From contig JAPQWV010000760.1 in the NCBI GenBank assembly GCA_027422505.1, positions 124,001 to 188,000 on the forward strand: a stretch of 64,000 nt of DNA. The letters run 5' to 3'. Source of the DNA: Craterostigma plantagineum (taxonomy: Eukaryota; Streptophyta; Magnoliopsida; Lamiales; Linderniaceae). The notes under the pieces are model-generated. The model had not been told where the DNA came from and did not search any database. It saw nothing but the letters and a program-made list of their open reading frames with translations. Position numbers and translations under genes: made by a program. Below, piece after piece: positions 23,595 to 34,017 of the stretch; positions within the stretch are counted from its first letter, which is position 1; every line of letters begins with the position of its first letter.

Positions 23595-26500
23595 TTAAAG
23601 AGCTTTAGGTACCCACCTATAAATGGGTCCTCTCAGATTAGCAAAGTTCTTCTTTGGTTCAGATATGGTTCCTAAAATAGTGTTAGTAGGAGCTTTAACG
23701 GCCCAAGTCAATTGCGAAGAAGGTGAGTTGGGTTTGCCCTTTGTAGATGGCTTGGCCTTTTTGGCTCTCATCATTTTAGGCGGAGATTTAGGAACCCATT
23801 TAGGATGAACCTTGCAGGGAAGATTAATCTCAGTGCGGACAAATGCTTTAGTAGGCGTGAGCGTGGAAAAAATCTTCACATTTGATAGTCTCCTAAGGTG
23901 CTTGGGGGATTCGATTTTAACAGTATACCTTAGGTGAGAACAAGCATGAATAGCACCATAATCTTTCTTTATGGCCGGATATTGTTTCCTACGGGTCTTT
24001 CCAGATGCATTTGTCTTTGAATGATTACTCGGTTTCGTAGATGAAGAGCCTATTTCAAAGTTGGTGCTTCTAAAGGTGGTAGGCTTTAAAGAACAACTAG
24101 AAGCAATGATTTTGAGAGAAGAAATAGCTCTTTTATTTCTACGAGTGTCTTTTATTTTTACAGAAGGAGGGGATAAGTTTGGAATTTTAACATCTAAAGA
24201 CTCCTTCTTATTTCTAAGCTAGACACTTTCGCCTTTGGTTTCTCAAGCTTAGGTACTACGCTCCCTATTGACGTAGTAAATACAAAGTTAGAGTTAGTAT
24301 TTTGAACAATTTCATTTTTAGACTTATGAATTTTAGAAGGCGATTTTTCTTTCTTAACGCTTTTCAAAATGATTTTGTCTTGTGAGGGAGATGCGTGAGA
24401 AATAGTTTGGGAGATGGAGGAAGCTTTGAGATTTTCCATCTCTTTTAGGAATGTTTTCTTTTCAGCTTCAAGATCCTCTCTTTCTTTTTGTTGAGAAACT
24501 CTTAACCCTTCTATTTTCCTAACTATAGGAGGGATGTAGAAAGAATTTTCAGAATTATGACTTTGTACTTCCTCCGTTTTAGAACGATCTTCTGGAAAGA
24601 TTGACTCAAAGCTCCAACCCTTGGGAAGTTCCTTAGTTTCATAGCTTTGATTCAATTCCGTGTAGGAAAAAGGAATTTTAGCCCTAGGCTTGGCTTTTCT
24701 CTTGGTTTCTTCTAATTCATTAATTTCCTTTGCATTAGTAAAAACCATAAGAGAGACTAGCCCTAGACCCACGTACTTGGCATGTAAAGTTGTTTGCAGT
24801 CAACCTTTTTCAAGTTACGTGGATTTCGAAGCATAAGCCGTACTTATAATCGTAAAACTCTACGTCCTTGGGCTGATTCAAAAAGATGGTCTAATCAATT
24901 TTGATCCCTTTTTTTCAAGAAGATCTTCTAATTTCTTAATTTTACTATATAGCTTCTTACGTTCAACATCTAAGGTAGAATAGTTAATTAGAGCAGTGCT
25001 CTTCTCGGCTTGACAGGTATCCAGACTCTTACTCAATTCACTAATCTTAGAGTTAGATTTTGCCAAATCAGCTTCTAGACTAATGACCTTTTAGTTGCTG
25101 TTAGGACCCCTAATATCCAACCTAGATCGAATTACGAAGAATCAGATAGTAAATCTGAAGAATTCGAACACTTACGATTAAGATTTACCAACGTTGAGGT
25201 TTGAGAGAGAAACGACGTTGAAGAACACAAAGGCGCTTGAAATTTTCTCTCTAAAATTTCCAATTCTAATTTTTCGATCCGAAAACCACTAAGCGCACTC
25301 CTAGTTTTCTTAGGAGTTCACTTATATATACCACCTCGTGTATATTACATAAGTAGTCCTACCAAATGACTAATTACAATTTAGCCCAAGAGTACTAATT
25401 TGCATAGCAAGACTAAGACAACTATATTAATTGAATACAATTAATAGTTCCAACAGTTGCTGTTTCAAGTCTACTCTTAACAAGGCTCTTCTCATCTACG
25501 TTCCTTAGTAGACACTTGTGATTATTGTCTAACATGTCTTCTAGTTCCTTTACTACGAACTATGCTTTTCTAATGTGATATGCTTAGTCTCATACGATTG
25601 GAGTCTCTTAGATAGTTCATCTATTTGAGACTAGAACTCCTTGCGTTATCTTCGAGACTTGCTATAGTTACCTTAGACTTAAGAAGCTTTTTCTGTACGT
25701 TTATACGTCGTTTCTGCTCACGTACCATGTTAGCATATTTTGAATTTAAATCAGCTAACGGGTCAAGATGTGTAGAGTCAGAGAGTTTACCTCTTGAGAT
25801 GATGTGGATGCTTTGACGTCGTCCGTCTCTGCGGAAGTTCCATCTTCCTCTTCACCATCGAGGCGCTCCACTAGAGCAAGATTTCCGGCGTCAGAATCTG
25901 AGCTGTCCTCTAGCTAGTGGTTCTGTTCTGCCATGAGTGCTACTCCAGCTTCCTTCTGTTTTGTAAGTTGAAGCTTCCTAGAGTAGTAGTGAGCATCCCT
26001 CTTCTTTGGAAGTGTGCATTCTCTGGCAAAGTGACAGGTTTTCCCACAGTTGAAGCTTTTAGTGGGTCTTTAGAGATTGTGGCTTCAGACGACTCGGTCG
26101 GTTTCTCCTTGTTCTTCGAGCTTGTAGTTCGAAGACGATTAGCAGAAGATGATGACTTCTTCTTAAAGTATTGCTTAGACATCATCTTGGCGATAAGGCC
26201 AACTGTTTCCCAAATTCTCTGGCTTCGGGAGGAAGCTCTGAATCCGATTTCCTCATCCTCTGAAGAGCTAGGAAGCTTGACATGCTTTTCTTTGCGTGAG
26301 CGGGAGCTCTTCTCTGAAACTAATGGTATGGAGTCTTCGGCCGTTTGCCTTTTGCTCTTTTTGTATCTCGCAGATGTCTTCTTCATGTTGTGCGAGGTTG
26401 TCAAAAACAGCGCGTATATCCATCTCATCCAAGTCTTTGTTCTGTCGTCGAGTTTAGTGGATATCTTTTTCCATTCGGTGGGCAGCGAGGACAGAAACCG

Positions 26501-27042
26501 AATATTCTTCTCCATATTTGTCTTTTTGATATCAATTTTTCTCATTTCATTGAGAAGAGTGAGGTAACGCTGATAAAGATCATGTAAGCTCTCCTCATTT
26601 TTAGCTTTGAAGGAATCATACACTGTGAGTATATTCGCTTTTTAGCCTTGACGCCTACTTCGGTTCTTTGCATCATCCTCTCCAGTTCATCCCACATTCC
26701 TTTAGCCGTTGGGAGGCTATCTATCTGTCTATAGATATCCTTGGGGATGCCCTGCATAAGTGTGTTCCTGGCTATCAGATCTGCCTTTGCTATTCTTTTC
26801 TCAGCATCGTCGTACTCGCTAGATAGTTTCACACGCCTAGTAGGTTTGACTTGGGGATTATTCGAGCTATCACCTTCTTGATTGATATAAAAGACTTATG
26901 GTCCCTCGAAGAGTGATTTAAGCAAATCTTCAGCCTGATTTTTGAGCTCAATGAAATTCAAGAACCGACTCCTCCATACAGTGTATTCGCCTCTTTTGAG
27001 AATTGGAGGACGATTGTCGTTCCCAAGAGAGTAAGCATCCAT
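23595..27042 (-). pseudogene. gag: Degenerate copia gag of C1
   Basis: Starts at the ATG at 27042 (MDAYSLGNDN), continues through RPPILKRGEYTVWRSRF and the UBN2-type gag domain (GIPKDIYRQIDSLPTAKGMWDELER, split here by indels, about 26830-26450), a basic linker, a destroyed CCHC knuckle near 26040 (intact in C2), a long coiled-coil-like lysine/glutamate-rich region, and ends with a stop after GPIYRWVPKAL at 23595-23597. The stop at this point is shared with C2 and with the D' fragment. A 357-bp solo LTR interrupts the coiled-coil part (25099-25455). Several further frameshifts are present. Confidence 0.85.
25099..25455 (-). repeat. Solo LTR (357 bp) inside C1 gag
   Basis: Bounded by TG...CA (plus strand TGTTAGGACCCC to TAGTTCCAACA) and a perfect 5-bp TSD GTTGC (25094-25098 and 25456-25460). 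C2 has the uninterrupted sequence at the same point (near 42295). Minus orientation is inferred from its terminal likeness (CCTAACA) to the C LTR. It is not the C LTR itself. Confidence 0.92.
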
Positions 27043-28192
27043 TTCTTCTTCAAGTTGATATAGGATCTTCGTTTGTTGTTTTGTTGGTTTGAATTTCGGT
27101 GTAATGTGCTTGACAAGTAGCAAATTTGTTAGTAGCGTTTGATTCAAAAATGATCGAGAATTATTTTTGATTCAATCTTTAAAGTTTGATAAAAAATAAT
27201 TTCTCCGATTTAAAGGGGCAATATTGTTTTCGCTTGTCAGTTATTGTTCAAAACAAAATATTTTCGATTTGAATGTTATTTTGCGATGAAAAACTGAGTA
27301 AACAGTGAAATCAATCGTAAACTTTAGTGAGTTTTTGCGATCGAAAATTTTAAGCATCGAGAAATTTTGTTGAACAGAATCCACAATTTAGACAGTGTTA
27401 ACTCGACAAATTGACTAAGTTTTTCGAGCGTAAATTTTATGAATTGATTTTGGTCGTCGAAGAATAGTACCCGAAGGAGTTTTCTCGCTGAGTCAAATCA
27501 AATTGGTTGACCAAAAAAAACATTACGAGCGAAAATCAAATATGTCTGACCGACAAATTTTTCGAGAGGTTTTGCGCAGGGGTCAAAATTGTCAATTCCC
27601 GTAGAATTCCCAATGCTCGAGAATTTTTCTAAACACGTTCTGACAACAGCGACTTCAGTAACTAAACAGTATTCTGATTGAGAAAAATTTTCTCGCACAT
27701 AGATTTTAAATCGAGAAATTAATTTCGATCGAAGACTCAGCGAGAAAAATTGAAATTCACAGTTTAAACCAAGAATACAAATTTAACACAGATTCAAGTA
27801 AATACTGGAAATTAATCGATGAAACTGCAGGTATATGCTCGAAGTAAGCTATTGAGTACTCACAGACAGAAGATTAAACATGTTTTAAAGCAAATAATGT
27901 TCAATTAGACAAAAATCAAAACATGTTCATACTGTTTTCGCGCGAATAGTGAAATCACAGAATCGAGAATTTAGCTTAAATCATGATTCTGATAGCTACC
28001 GATCTATTCCTGATTGATTTAAGCTACTTATGCGAGCACAGAAACATCAAATTCAACTCAGATAAGAACAGATTAAGGAAATCAGATCGAATTTCATTTT
28101 TCGCGCCAAAACTGTTCTTTGCACGGAACAGTTTCAGAATTAAAATTCGATCCGAATTCTAACAATTATGATTCAAAAAACCGAACGAATCT
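27043..28192 (-). other. C1 untranslated leader, rich in GAGAAATTT-type motifs
   Basis: Between PBS and gag. Homologous to 43891-44847 of C2. It carries many CGAGAAAA, TTTTCGA and CGATCGA motifs between about 27180 and 27760; the rest is AT-rich. Confidence 0.75.
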
Positions 28193-28204
28193 GCTCTGAT
28201 ACCA
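28193..28204 (-). promoter_or_regulatory. Primer-binding site (initiator tRNA-Met) of C1
   Basis: The minus strand reads TGGTATCAGAGC, two bases inside the LTR end at 28207. Confidence 0.93.
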
Positions 28205-28206
28205 AT

Positions 28207-28557
28207 TGTTAGGTCCTGAATTATCAACTCTAAGATCCTAGACTTCAATCATTAGTTAATCGATTAGAATTGTATAGTAATCAAAGTTCGATCGAGAAAA
28301 CTTGTTTCAAACCTCGAGAGAGAATTCGCTTAGTGAGATGAGATTTCTGACTTTCCCTCTCTATGAATTGGATTGGCAGCCCTTCGGATCAAATTCTAAA
28401 ATCTTCTATGTTAAGCATAATGTTTGTACATCTGTTTATACCAAACATACTTGGTATAAATAACAGTAAGTCCTAATCTAAGGACAAATACAAGAAACGC
28501 CCCTAATCTACAAAGACAGCTAATAAATCAAAGCACAATTAGAAATGATATTCTACA
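28207..28557 (-). repeat. 5' LTR of C1 (351 bp)
   Basis: Minus strand TGTAGAATATC...GGACCTAACA. It pairs with the LTR at 56390-56741 (about 22 differences in 350, roughly 6%). It is flanked outside by ATTTT (28558-28562), identical to the five bases outside the other LTR (56385-56389). A perfect 10-bp inverted repeat, TTTATACCAA/TTGGTATAAA (28435-28460), places a TATAAA box on each strand. Confidence 0.93.
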
Positions 28558-28690
28558 ATTTTCGACACTCAATATCTTCGATACTTCTCGAGGAAAACCA
28601 AACTTTTCGGAACAGAATTTCCAAAAGCCAACTTTATTTTTTTTATTTAAAAAATAATTTAAAAAGTAATTAATATATACAATTAATTAA

Positions 28691-29688
28691 ATGTATACTC
28701 AAGCTAGGAAATTTGAGGAATTAGAAGCAAGATTTGCTAATAATTACTCTGTGTTGCTCAAGAAAGTCTAGGTTATACTAATGAAGATTTGGCTAATGCA
28801 AAGTCAAATATCATTAGCTTAGAAACTAAGTTATAGATTACTGAAAAAATAGGGTCTGTGATATGACTTCGGAGACTCTTCATAAATTGAAAGATTTACA
28901 AACCTTGGACTCTGAAAGAATAGGTTTTGGTGCTGAAATGAAAAGCTTTTAAAGGAGATTTTATATCTAAAAAATTACCCATGTTTCTGTTTCAATGATT
29001 TGTCAAATAATACATCTTCCTCAAAACATGTAAAGAAAAGTAAAACTAGAAGAAGCATCCTTTTTCCTAAAAACGAGAAAGCATTACTAATCATTCTGAG
29101 TCGATTTTGACTGAAGCTGTAATGTTAAGTAAAAGCAAAGCGCTAAAAATAGTTAAGGAACAAATAAAGATTAGGAAGGAGAAAGGAAAATTAACATTAT
29201 ATTCTAAAATTAAGGACGGAAATGTTCAAGAATTTTCCACTTCTATTCCTATTAAAAGGGAAAGGGAAGCCTACAAAGAGAAGTTTCAAGCCTAAGAAAA
29301 GCGAACTTCTCAAATCACGCACAATTATCATTATAATGTGAATGACGTGCGTTATTGTCGTAGGAATATCAGTTCTCATGTTTGTGATGCATATAATGCT
29401 TTATGCTCGTATTCTTACATGCAATATCCAGTCTAGATTAAGTCGAAAAGACACCTTCTGCGACTGGCTAGGGAGAAAAACTTTAGATCTTCTAGACCTA
29501 TGCACACATTCACCGGTGCTGATATGTCATTTCCATCTAAGGTTCACCAAACTGGATTCCTAAATCACAAATCAAATTTAGTAGGAGTAAAGGATGAGTT
29601 AGGATCAATATTTGAACCAAATGTGCTTAAACCATTTTCTGCTAATAAGGGAGGACCCATCCAAAAATGGGTACCAAAGTCCCGATAA
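28691..29688 (+). pseudogene. gag: Copia gag remnant of D'
   Basis: Plus-strand, heavily decayed. From 28691 the frame encodes a coiled-coil-like lysine/glutamate-rich stretch, then lysine-rich segments (29107-29295), and ends GGPIQKWVPKSR with a stop at 29686-29688. This ending matches the gag ends of C1 (WVPKAL) and C2 (WVPKTL), so it is a related but distinct copia gag. Numerous stops and frameshifts make it non-functional. Confidence 0.75.
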
Positions 29689-29704
29689 TATATTTTGCAG
29701 AGTC

Positions 29705-29850
29705 CCAAACATGGCTAGGTACTAAGAGAGTTGCTCCACACTCATGACTGGTATGCGACGAGGGCAGCCAAACATCCCAGCGTGTATGGTATCCGGGCTG
29801 TTTCACATACACGGCTGGTTAGCGATGAGAGCAACCAAACGAGGGTACAC
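29705..29850 (+). repeat. Two degenerate repeats derived from the copia protease active site (D')
   Basis: Just after the gag stop and a TTTTGCAG sequence, the DNA resembles the C2 protease start (HVWYFDSGCSTHMTG). It reads TGCTCCACACTCATGACTGG in unit 1 and a VWYPGCFTY-like unit 2 near 29785. Each unit ends with a GCAGCCA or GAGCAACCA sequence. Element D has three such units. Confidence 0.65.
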
Positions 29851-29900
29851 TATAGCTATGCATGATTTTAACTTTCTAATTTTTGCATGCATACTTGAGC

Positions 29901-30789
29901 TGAAATGCCAAAATACCCTCACGTAGGTTCATTTTCATTATGCATACATCTTAAAGAATTTCGAGCTCAAACTTATTCGTATGCATATAAGCTGAAGAGA
30001 AAAACACCTATAGCAACTTAGAGCTACAAAGAGCGAAAAACGTACATTCTAATACGCATTCAATGATAATTCTTTAGTTTGCATCTGCTCTGAAAAGAAT
30101 TAATACGTTCACGCTCATTTAATTGGGAGAAAGCTTACATTTTTAAGTTCGCATTGATTGAGGGGAAGTATCACTCCATATTTATGAAGGGAGAGTACAT
30201 TTTTAGGGGGAGTACATCTTAAGGTGCACGATTTGAGAGGGAGAAAAATTACTTTGACCCATATACATATATGTATACATATATCATCTATCTATATATA
30301 TATATATATATATGAAGTGTAAAATATGCCTAAGAGGGGGGGTGAATTAGGCTTTAAAAAGTTTTGGCTTTTTTTTCTCCTTTGAAACTACTTTTCTTTA
30401 AGAAGATATTGCAGAGCACGTTATTCCCTAGAGAGCAGTAAGGTTGTCTATGTTATCTCACTAACCCTGTTTACAAAATATCACGTTAGTCTCAGAAATC
30501 CTTTAAACGATATGACCTGGTTATTTGCCAACGTTCCGGGTTTGTTTCACAGAAAAAGTAAATAGCAGAAAGTAAAGTGAGACGGGATTTTTATACAGGT
30601 TATATCCCCAACTGGGGTTTAATCCTTCTTGGGGTGTGATCTCCCCAAGAGTTCCAATCAATCACTAGGTATTACCGGTTACACTATGATTGACCCGTTC
30701 ACAACCGAAGCACTATGGATACTAGACCTCGTTCTGGGCTGACGCACGCCAAGTTTCGATCCACGTCGTTTACCCAGGAAACCTATTCC
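29901..30789. other. Unassigned retroelement-like non-coding DNA
   Basis: Purine-rich stretches (GGGGGAGTACATC near 30205, GAGAGGGAGAAAAATTAC near 30234), a TA microsatellite (30270-30312) and a sequence with GCCTAAGAGGGGGGGTGAATTAGGC (two pieces at 30328-30353) that recalls plant copia 3' regions. No coding frame or LTR boundary could be set. Confidence 0.4.
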
Positions 30790-33700
30790 CCGACTGGAGT
30801 AGTAAGGTACAATGAAAATGCGTATAAATTTTTTTTCTTTTTCCATTTACATAATGGAATGATGTTCTGTACAAGTCAAAAGAATGCATGTCGAACACTA
30901 AGTTCCAGACATGATCTAACTACGAGGACGAAGGTGTGTCGGCACAGCAAAAGGCTCTATGCGCCCGGCCTCACAGTCGTCATCCATACACACACGTCCA
31001 CCCCAAAAAGCAGCGCGAAGCTCCAAAAGATTTGCCTTGTCCTCTAACACGATCACGTACCGTGCTCGCTGGCGCCTACAACACATAACATAAAGAATGA
31101 GCCACTGAGGCTCAGTAAGCAGAAGAAATCATGCATGTATGCACGTGTCCCTTTCCCCGCAAAGGCAAACCTGCCGATGCATTATTTCTATGCAAGGGCA
31201 ATCCGCGCCGATGCACCTAGTACTCGCACTAGTAAAACTCAGGGCCCTCGGCTAATCTTACTATGCACCACAAGAGCTCACGTCTCAGGACAATACGAAA
31301 GCGGTCCACACCGGATGGCCGAACTCTAGGATGCACGTCGTTCCCTAGGTCGCCATATGAACCCGGTCGTCCCCGACTATCCGGCGGTCGCTCACGCTGG
31401 TAGCCTACGCTGAGGTTGCCTACACCAGGGTTCCACCGGTGCCACTTATACCCTCAGGTCGCACCCTCCAGGTCTCACTTACCGCCATGGGCCATGCCCG
31501 AATCCTATCCATAGGATACCAATAATATTAATTTACAATAATAGTACGACGACGCTAAACGCCGCCCTGGTAGCATAGTAGACAGCCCCTGCCTCAACTA
31601 TGAGTCGACACACTTGCCCACATCGGCAAGTCCTCGTCGCGTACAAGCGACATATCACCATGCACACTCTATCCCATGACTCTTCCCCATGAGTTCGTGC
31701 GTGCACATGAGCATGCTTATGCAACCAAATGCAACTTATGCTTACCACATGAAAGCGTAACGATAAATTCACGTAATCACGGAACCACGTAGGCACATAG
31801 TCACATATACATATAGCACACAAGTTATGTGTTGTAGTTGGATTTCTACTTACCTGGCGTCCGTGGATTAGCCGCTACCTGACCCGGGTATTGTCCTAAG
31901 TCCAATCCTTAGACATAGAATAGTATCGTTAGGACACTTTTATAAATTAATTAATTACGTATTGACTTAGGTATTTTCCGTGGTTATAAATATCTTTAGA
32001 AGTCCTAGTTAACTTGGTACATCTCCCTTGACTTAGGGAATTTTATGAAGTTCATGAAGTTCATAAAATTCGTCCATAAGCTATTTGCTAGCCGGTCTGG
32101 TGAATTTCCTAATATTTTATCCTTTAAACTCGAACAGGCAATAAAGTCAGTCTATAAATTATATCAGTTGGTTACGTAAATTTTTGTACCAAAATTCTAT
32201 CAAATGCAACGTCTACCTATACCGAAAATTGGCCCTAAGGACACCGATAGGCAAATTATGATCGGGCGTTGAAAGAGCCTATGCTCATTGGAATCGGAAT
32301 ATTTTTCTTATTAAATGGTGCGAAAATATTTTTTAACTTGAATCGTTTTAATCCAAGGGGTTCAATTCGCGAATTTGATTTGCGAAGTGTTTGAGTTCGC
32401 AAACCATTGCATTCGTAAGACTCGATTCGCCATCCTCATAGGACCCGCAAAATGCATGAGGCTCGGTTCGCAAAACGGGTTCGCAAAGAGCTGGAGCTAT
32501 TTGAGTTCGTAGAACTGTCGCGGCCCGTGAAGTAGGCGAGTTCGCAGAGTAGGTTTTGCGGCCCTCTTATTTTGCGGCTTGGGTGGATTCACTGAAGGGA
32601 TTCGCAAACTTAGACCCGTGAAAGCTTTCCCCTGCTCGATTCGCGAAGTGGAGCCGTAGACTGCAAGGATTCGCGAAGTGTGTTGGATTCGCAAACCTCC
32701 ATTCGCCGTCTTACTTGGTTTGCGAATTGCATGTGGATTCGCCAACTAGGATTCGCGATCTTCATGCCACCACGGGTTCGCAAATTGGTTCAGCCCGTAA
32801 AATCCCGAGTTCGCAAATCGCCATGAGTTCGCCATCCATAGCGGGTTCGTGTCATGACCCGCAAAACTCTTGCTTTGCGAAGTAGGGTTTGCGGCTTCGT
32901 GGACCCGCAAAAGGTTTGAGTTTGCAAACCTTTCCAGCCCGCAAACCTCCTCGGATTCGTAAAGTGGCTTGGAGTTCGCAAAATGCCCCAAAACATTTAC
33001 TATTCGTAATGTACTAGCTTTAAGGATCGCAAGCTATATTTTCTTTCTGAAGAACACATTTAATCGGTGGGTATGAACTTATAACCCTAAAGTTCGAGCT
33101 TACTAAGAATGTAAGATTAGCCCTAATTTTCGTACCTTAATCACTTCTAAACACGTTATTATAAAGCTAAAAATACCAAATCAAGGTTAGAAAATGTACT
33201 CTCGAAAATGTTAAACTACCGAAATCTCCAAGAAAACCCTTAAGTACGTATCTACTCCTCAACTAAGGTTCTTCCCCGTCAATCTTACGCTCTAATTTCT
33301 CTTTTCTCTTATAAACTTTCGAAGCCAAACACTTAGGCAACTTAAATCACGAAATTATAAGGGTTGTAAGGGAATGCTTCACTTACTAGCTTCGAATCTT
33401 CAACTTCTTGGTGTGTTTTTGAGTTGAACTCCTTTCGGCTCCTTCTCTTCTCTTTTCTTTCTAATTTCGTGGGTTCTTCTTAAGAGTGGTTATGGGGTTT
33501 GAAGGGTGGAGTTAGATATTTTATAATTCATAGGCATGGATAAATAGGAGTAGACTTGGCGTGACTCTCCTTACTTTAAGGGGTTGTTGTCTCCAATGTT
33601 TGCCACTTGCTTAATTTGGGCCTAAGTTAGCATGTTTAGCCCATCTATATTATTCAATTTCTCTTGGCCCAAACTTCGAAATATCCCACCTAAATTAATT

Positions 33701-34012
33701 CATCCTAATTACTTAAGTCGTTGCATATAATCACGGACGTTCGTAAAGTCTCGTAGGCATGGAGCGTGCACGGAAATTAATCTATAGTCATATAATTATT
33801 TCACGGAATCCACGGCAATCACATAAGGAACTTATGAGGTCGATGATCACGTTCGTATAAAATCATATAGACCCGAAATTAATAGCACATAAGTCGCATA
33901 ATGCACGTAAGTCACGTTAATGCGCATAGATCATGTCGATGCACATAAATCACGAAGTCGCATTTTGCTAATTTATTGGCCCTAAAGACTTACGGGAAAC
34001 CCGTGTGCTACA
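30790..34012 (-). repeat. G: solo or truncated Tekay-type LTR
   Basis: Homologous to the Tekay-1 LTR over CTATGCGCCCGGCC, CATCCATACACACAC and AATGAGCCAC...GAGGCTCAGTAAGCAG (31020-31140), and at the outer end (TAATTTATTGGCC...GTGCTACA, ending at 34012). No PBS or gag is attached. The left boundary is uncertain. Right flank ATTTC (34013-34017) is the candidate TSD, but no matching copy was found on the left. It cuts off the 3' part of C2. Confidence 0.7.
32365..33000. repeat. Array of TTCGCAAA/TTCGCGAA-type motifs in LTR G
   Basis: GTTCGCAAA, ATTCGCGAA, CCCGCAAA and related 8-9-mers recur about every 20-30 bases, with unrelated spacers. The array lies in the same part of the LTR as the TCGACATTT array of Tekay-1 but uses a different motif. 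Confidence 0.82.
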
Positions 34013-34017
34013 ATTTC

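Larger units (their letters stand above)
17371..28557 (-). mobile_element. C1: 5' half of a Ty1/copia element
   Basis: Read on the minus strand: 5' LTR 28207-28557, PBS 28193-28204, a 1.2 kb leader, gag (27042 to 23595), pol (about 23590 to 20240), then non-coding sequence to 17371, where element B is inserted (TSD CATAC). The outer TSD is ATTTT at 28558-28562. A solo LTR interrupts gag. The missing 3' part (non-coding region, third ORF, LTR) is found at 56390-61513 with the matching TSDs. The lineage is unclear: the extra ORF recalls large SIRE-type copia elements, but the 351-bp LTR is short for them. Confidence 0.85.
28563..29900 (+). mobile_element. D' right part: remnant of a plus-strand copia-like element
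   Basis: The first 100 bases (CCAAACTTTTCGG...GAATTTCC) match element D at 46388-46415. The following gag remnant and protease-derived repeats continue it. Its left part, also homologous to D, is at 55846-56389 on the far side of the displaced C1 half. No LTR is seen at this end. Confidence 0.7.

Noticed and set aside
30790..34012. G as a full element
   Set aside because: No PBS, gag or second LTR is present; only LTR sequence is seen, and the left boundary and TSD remain unproven.
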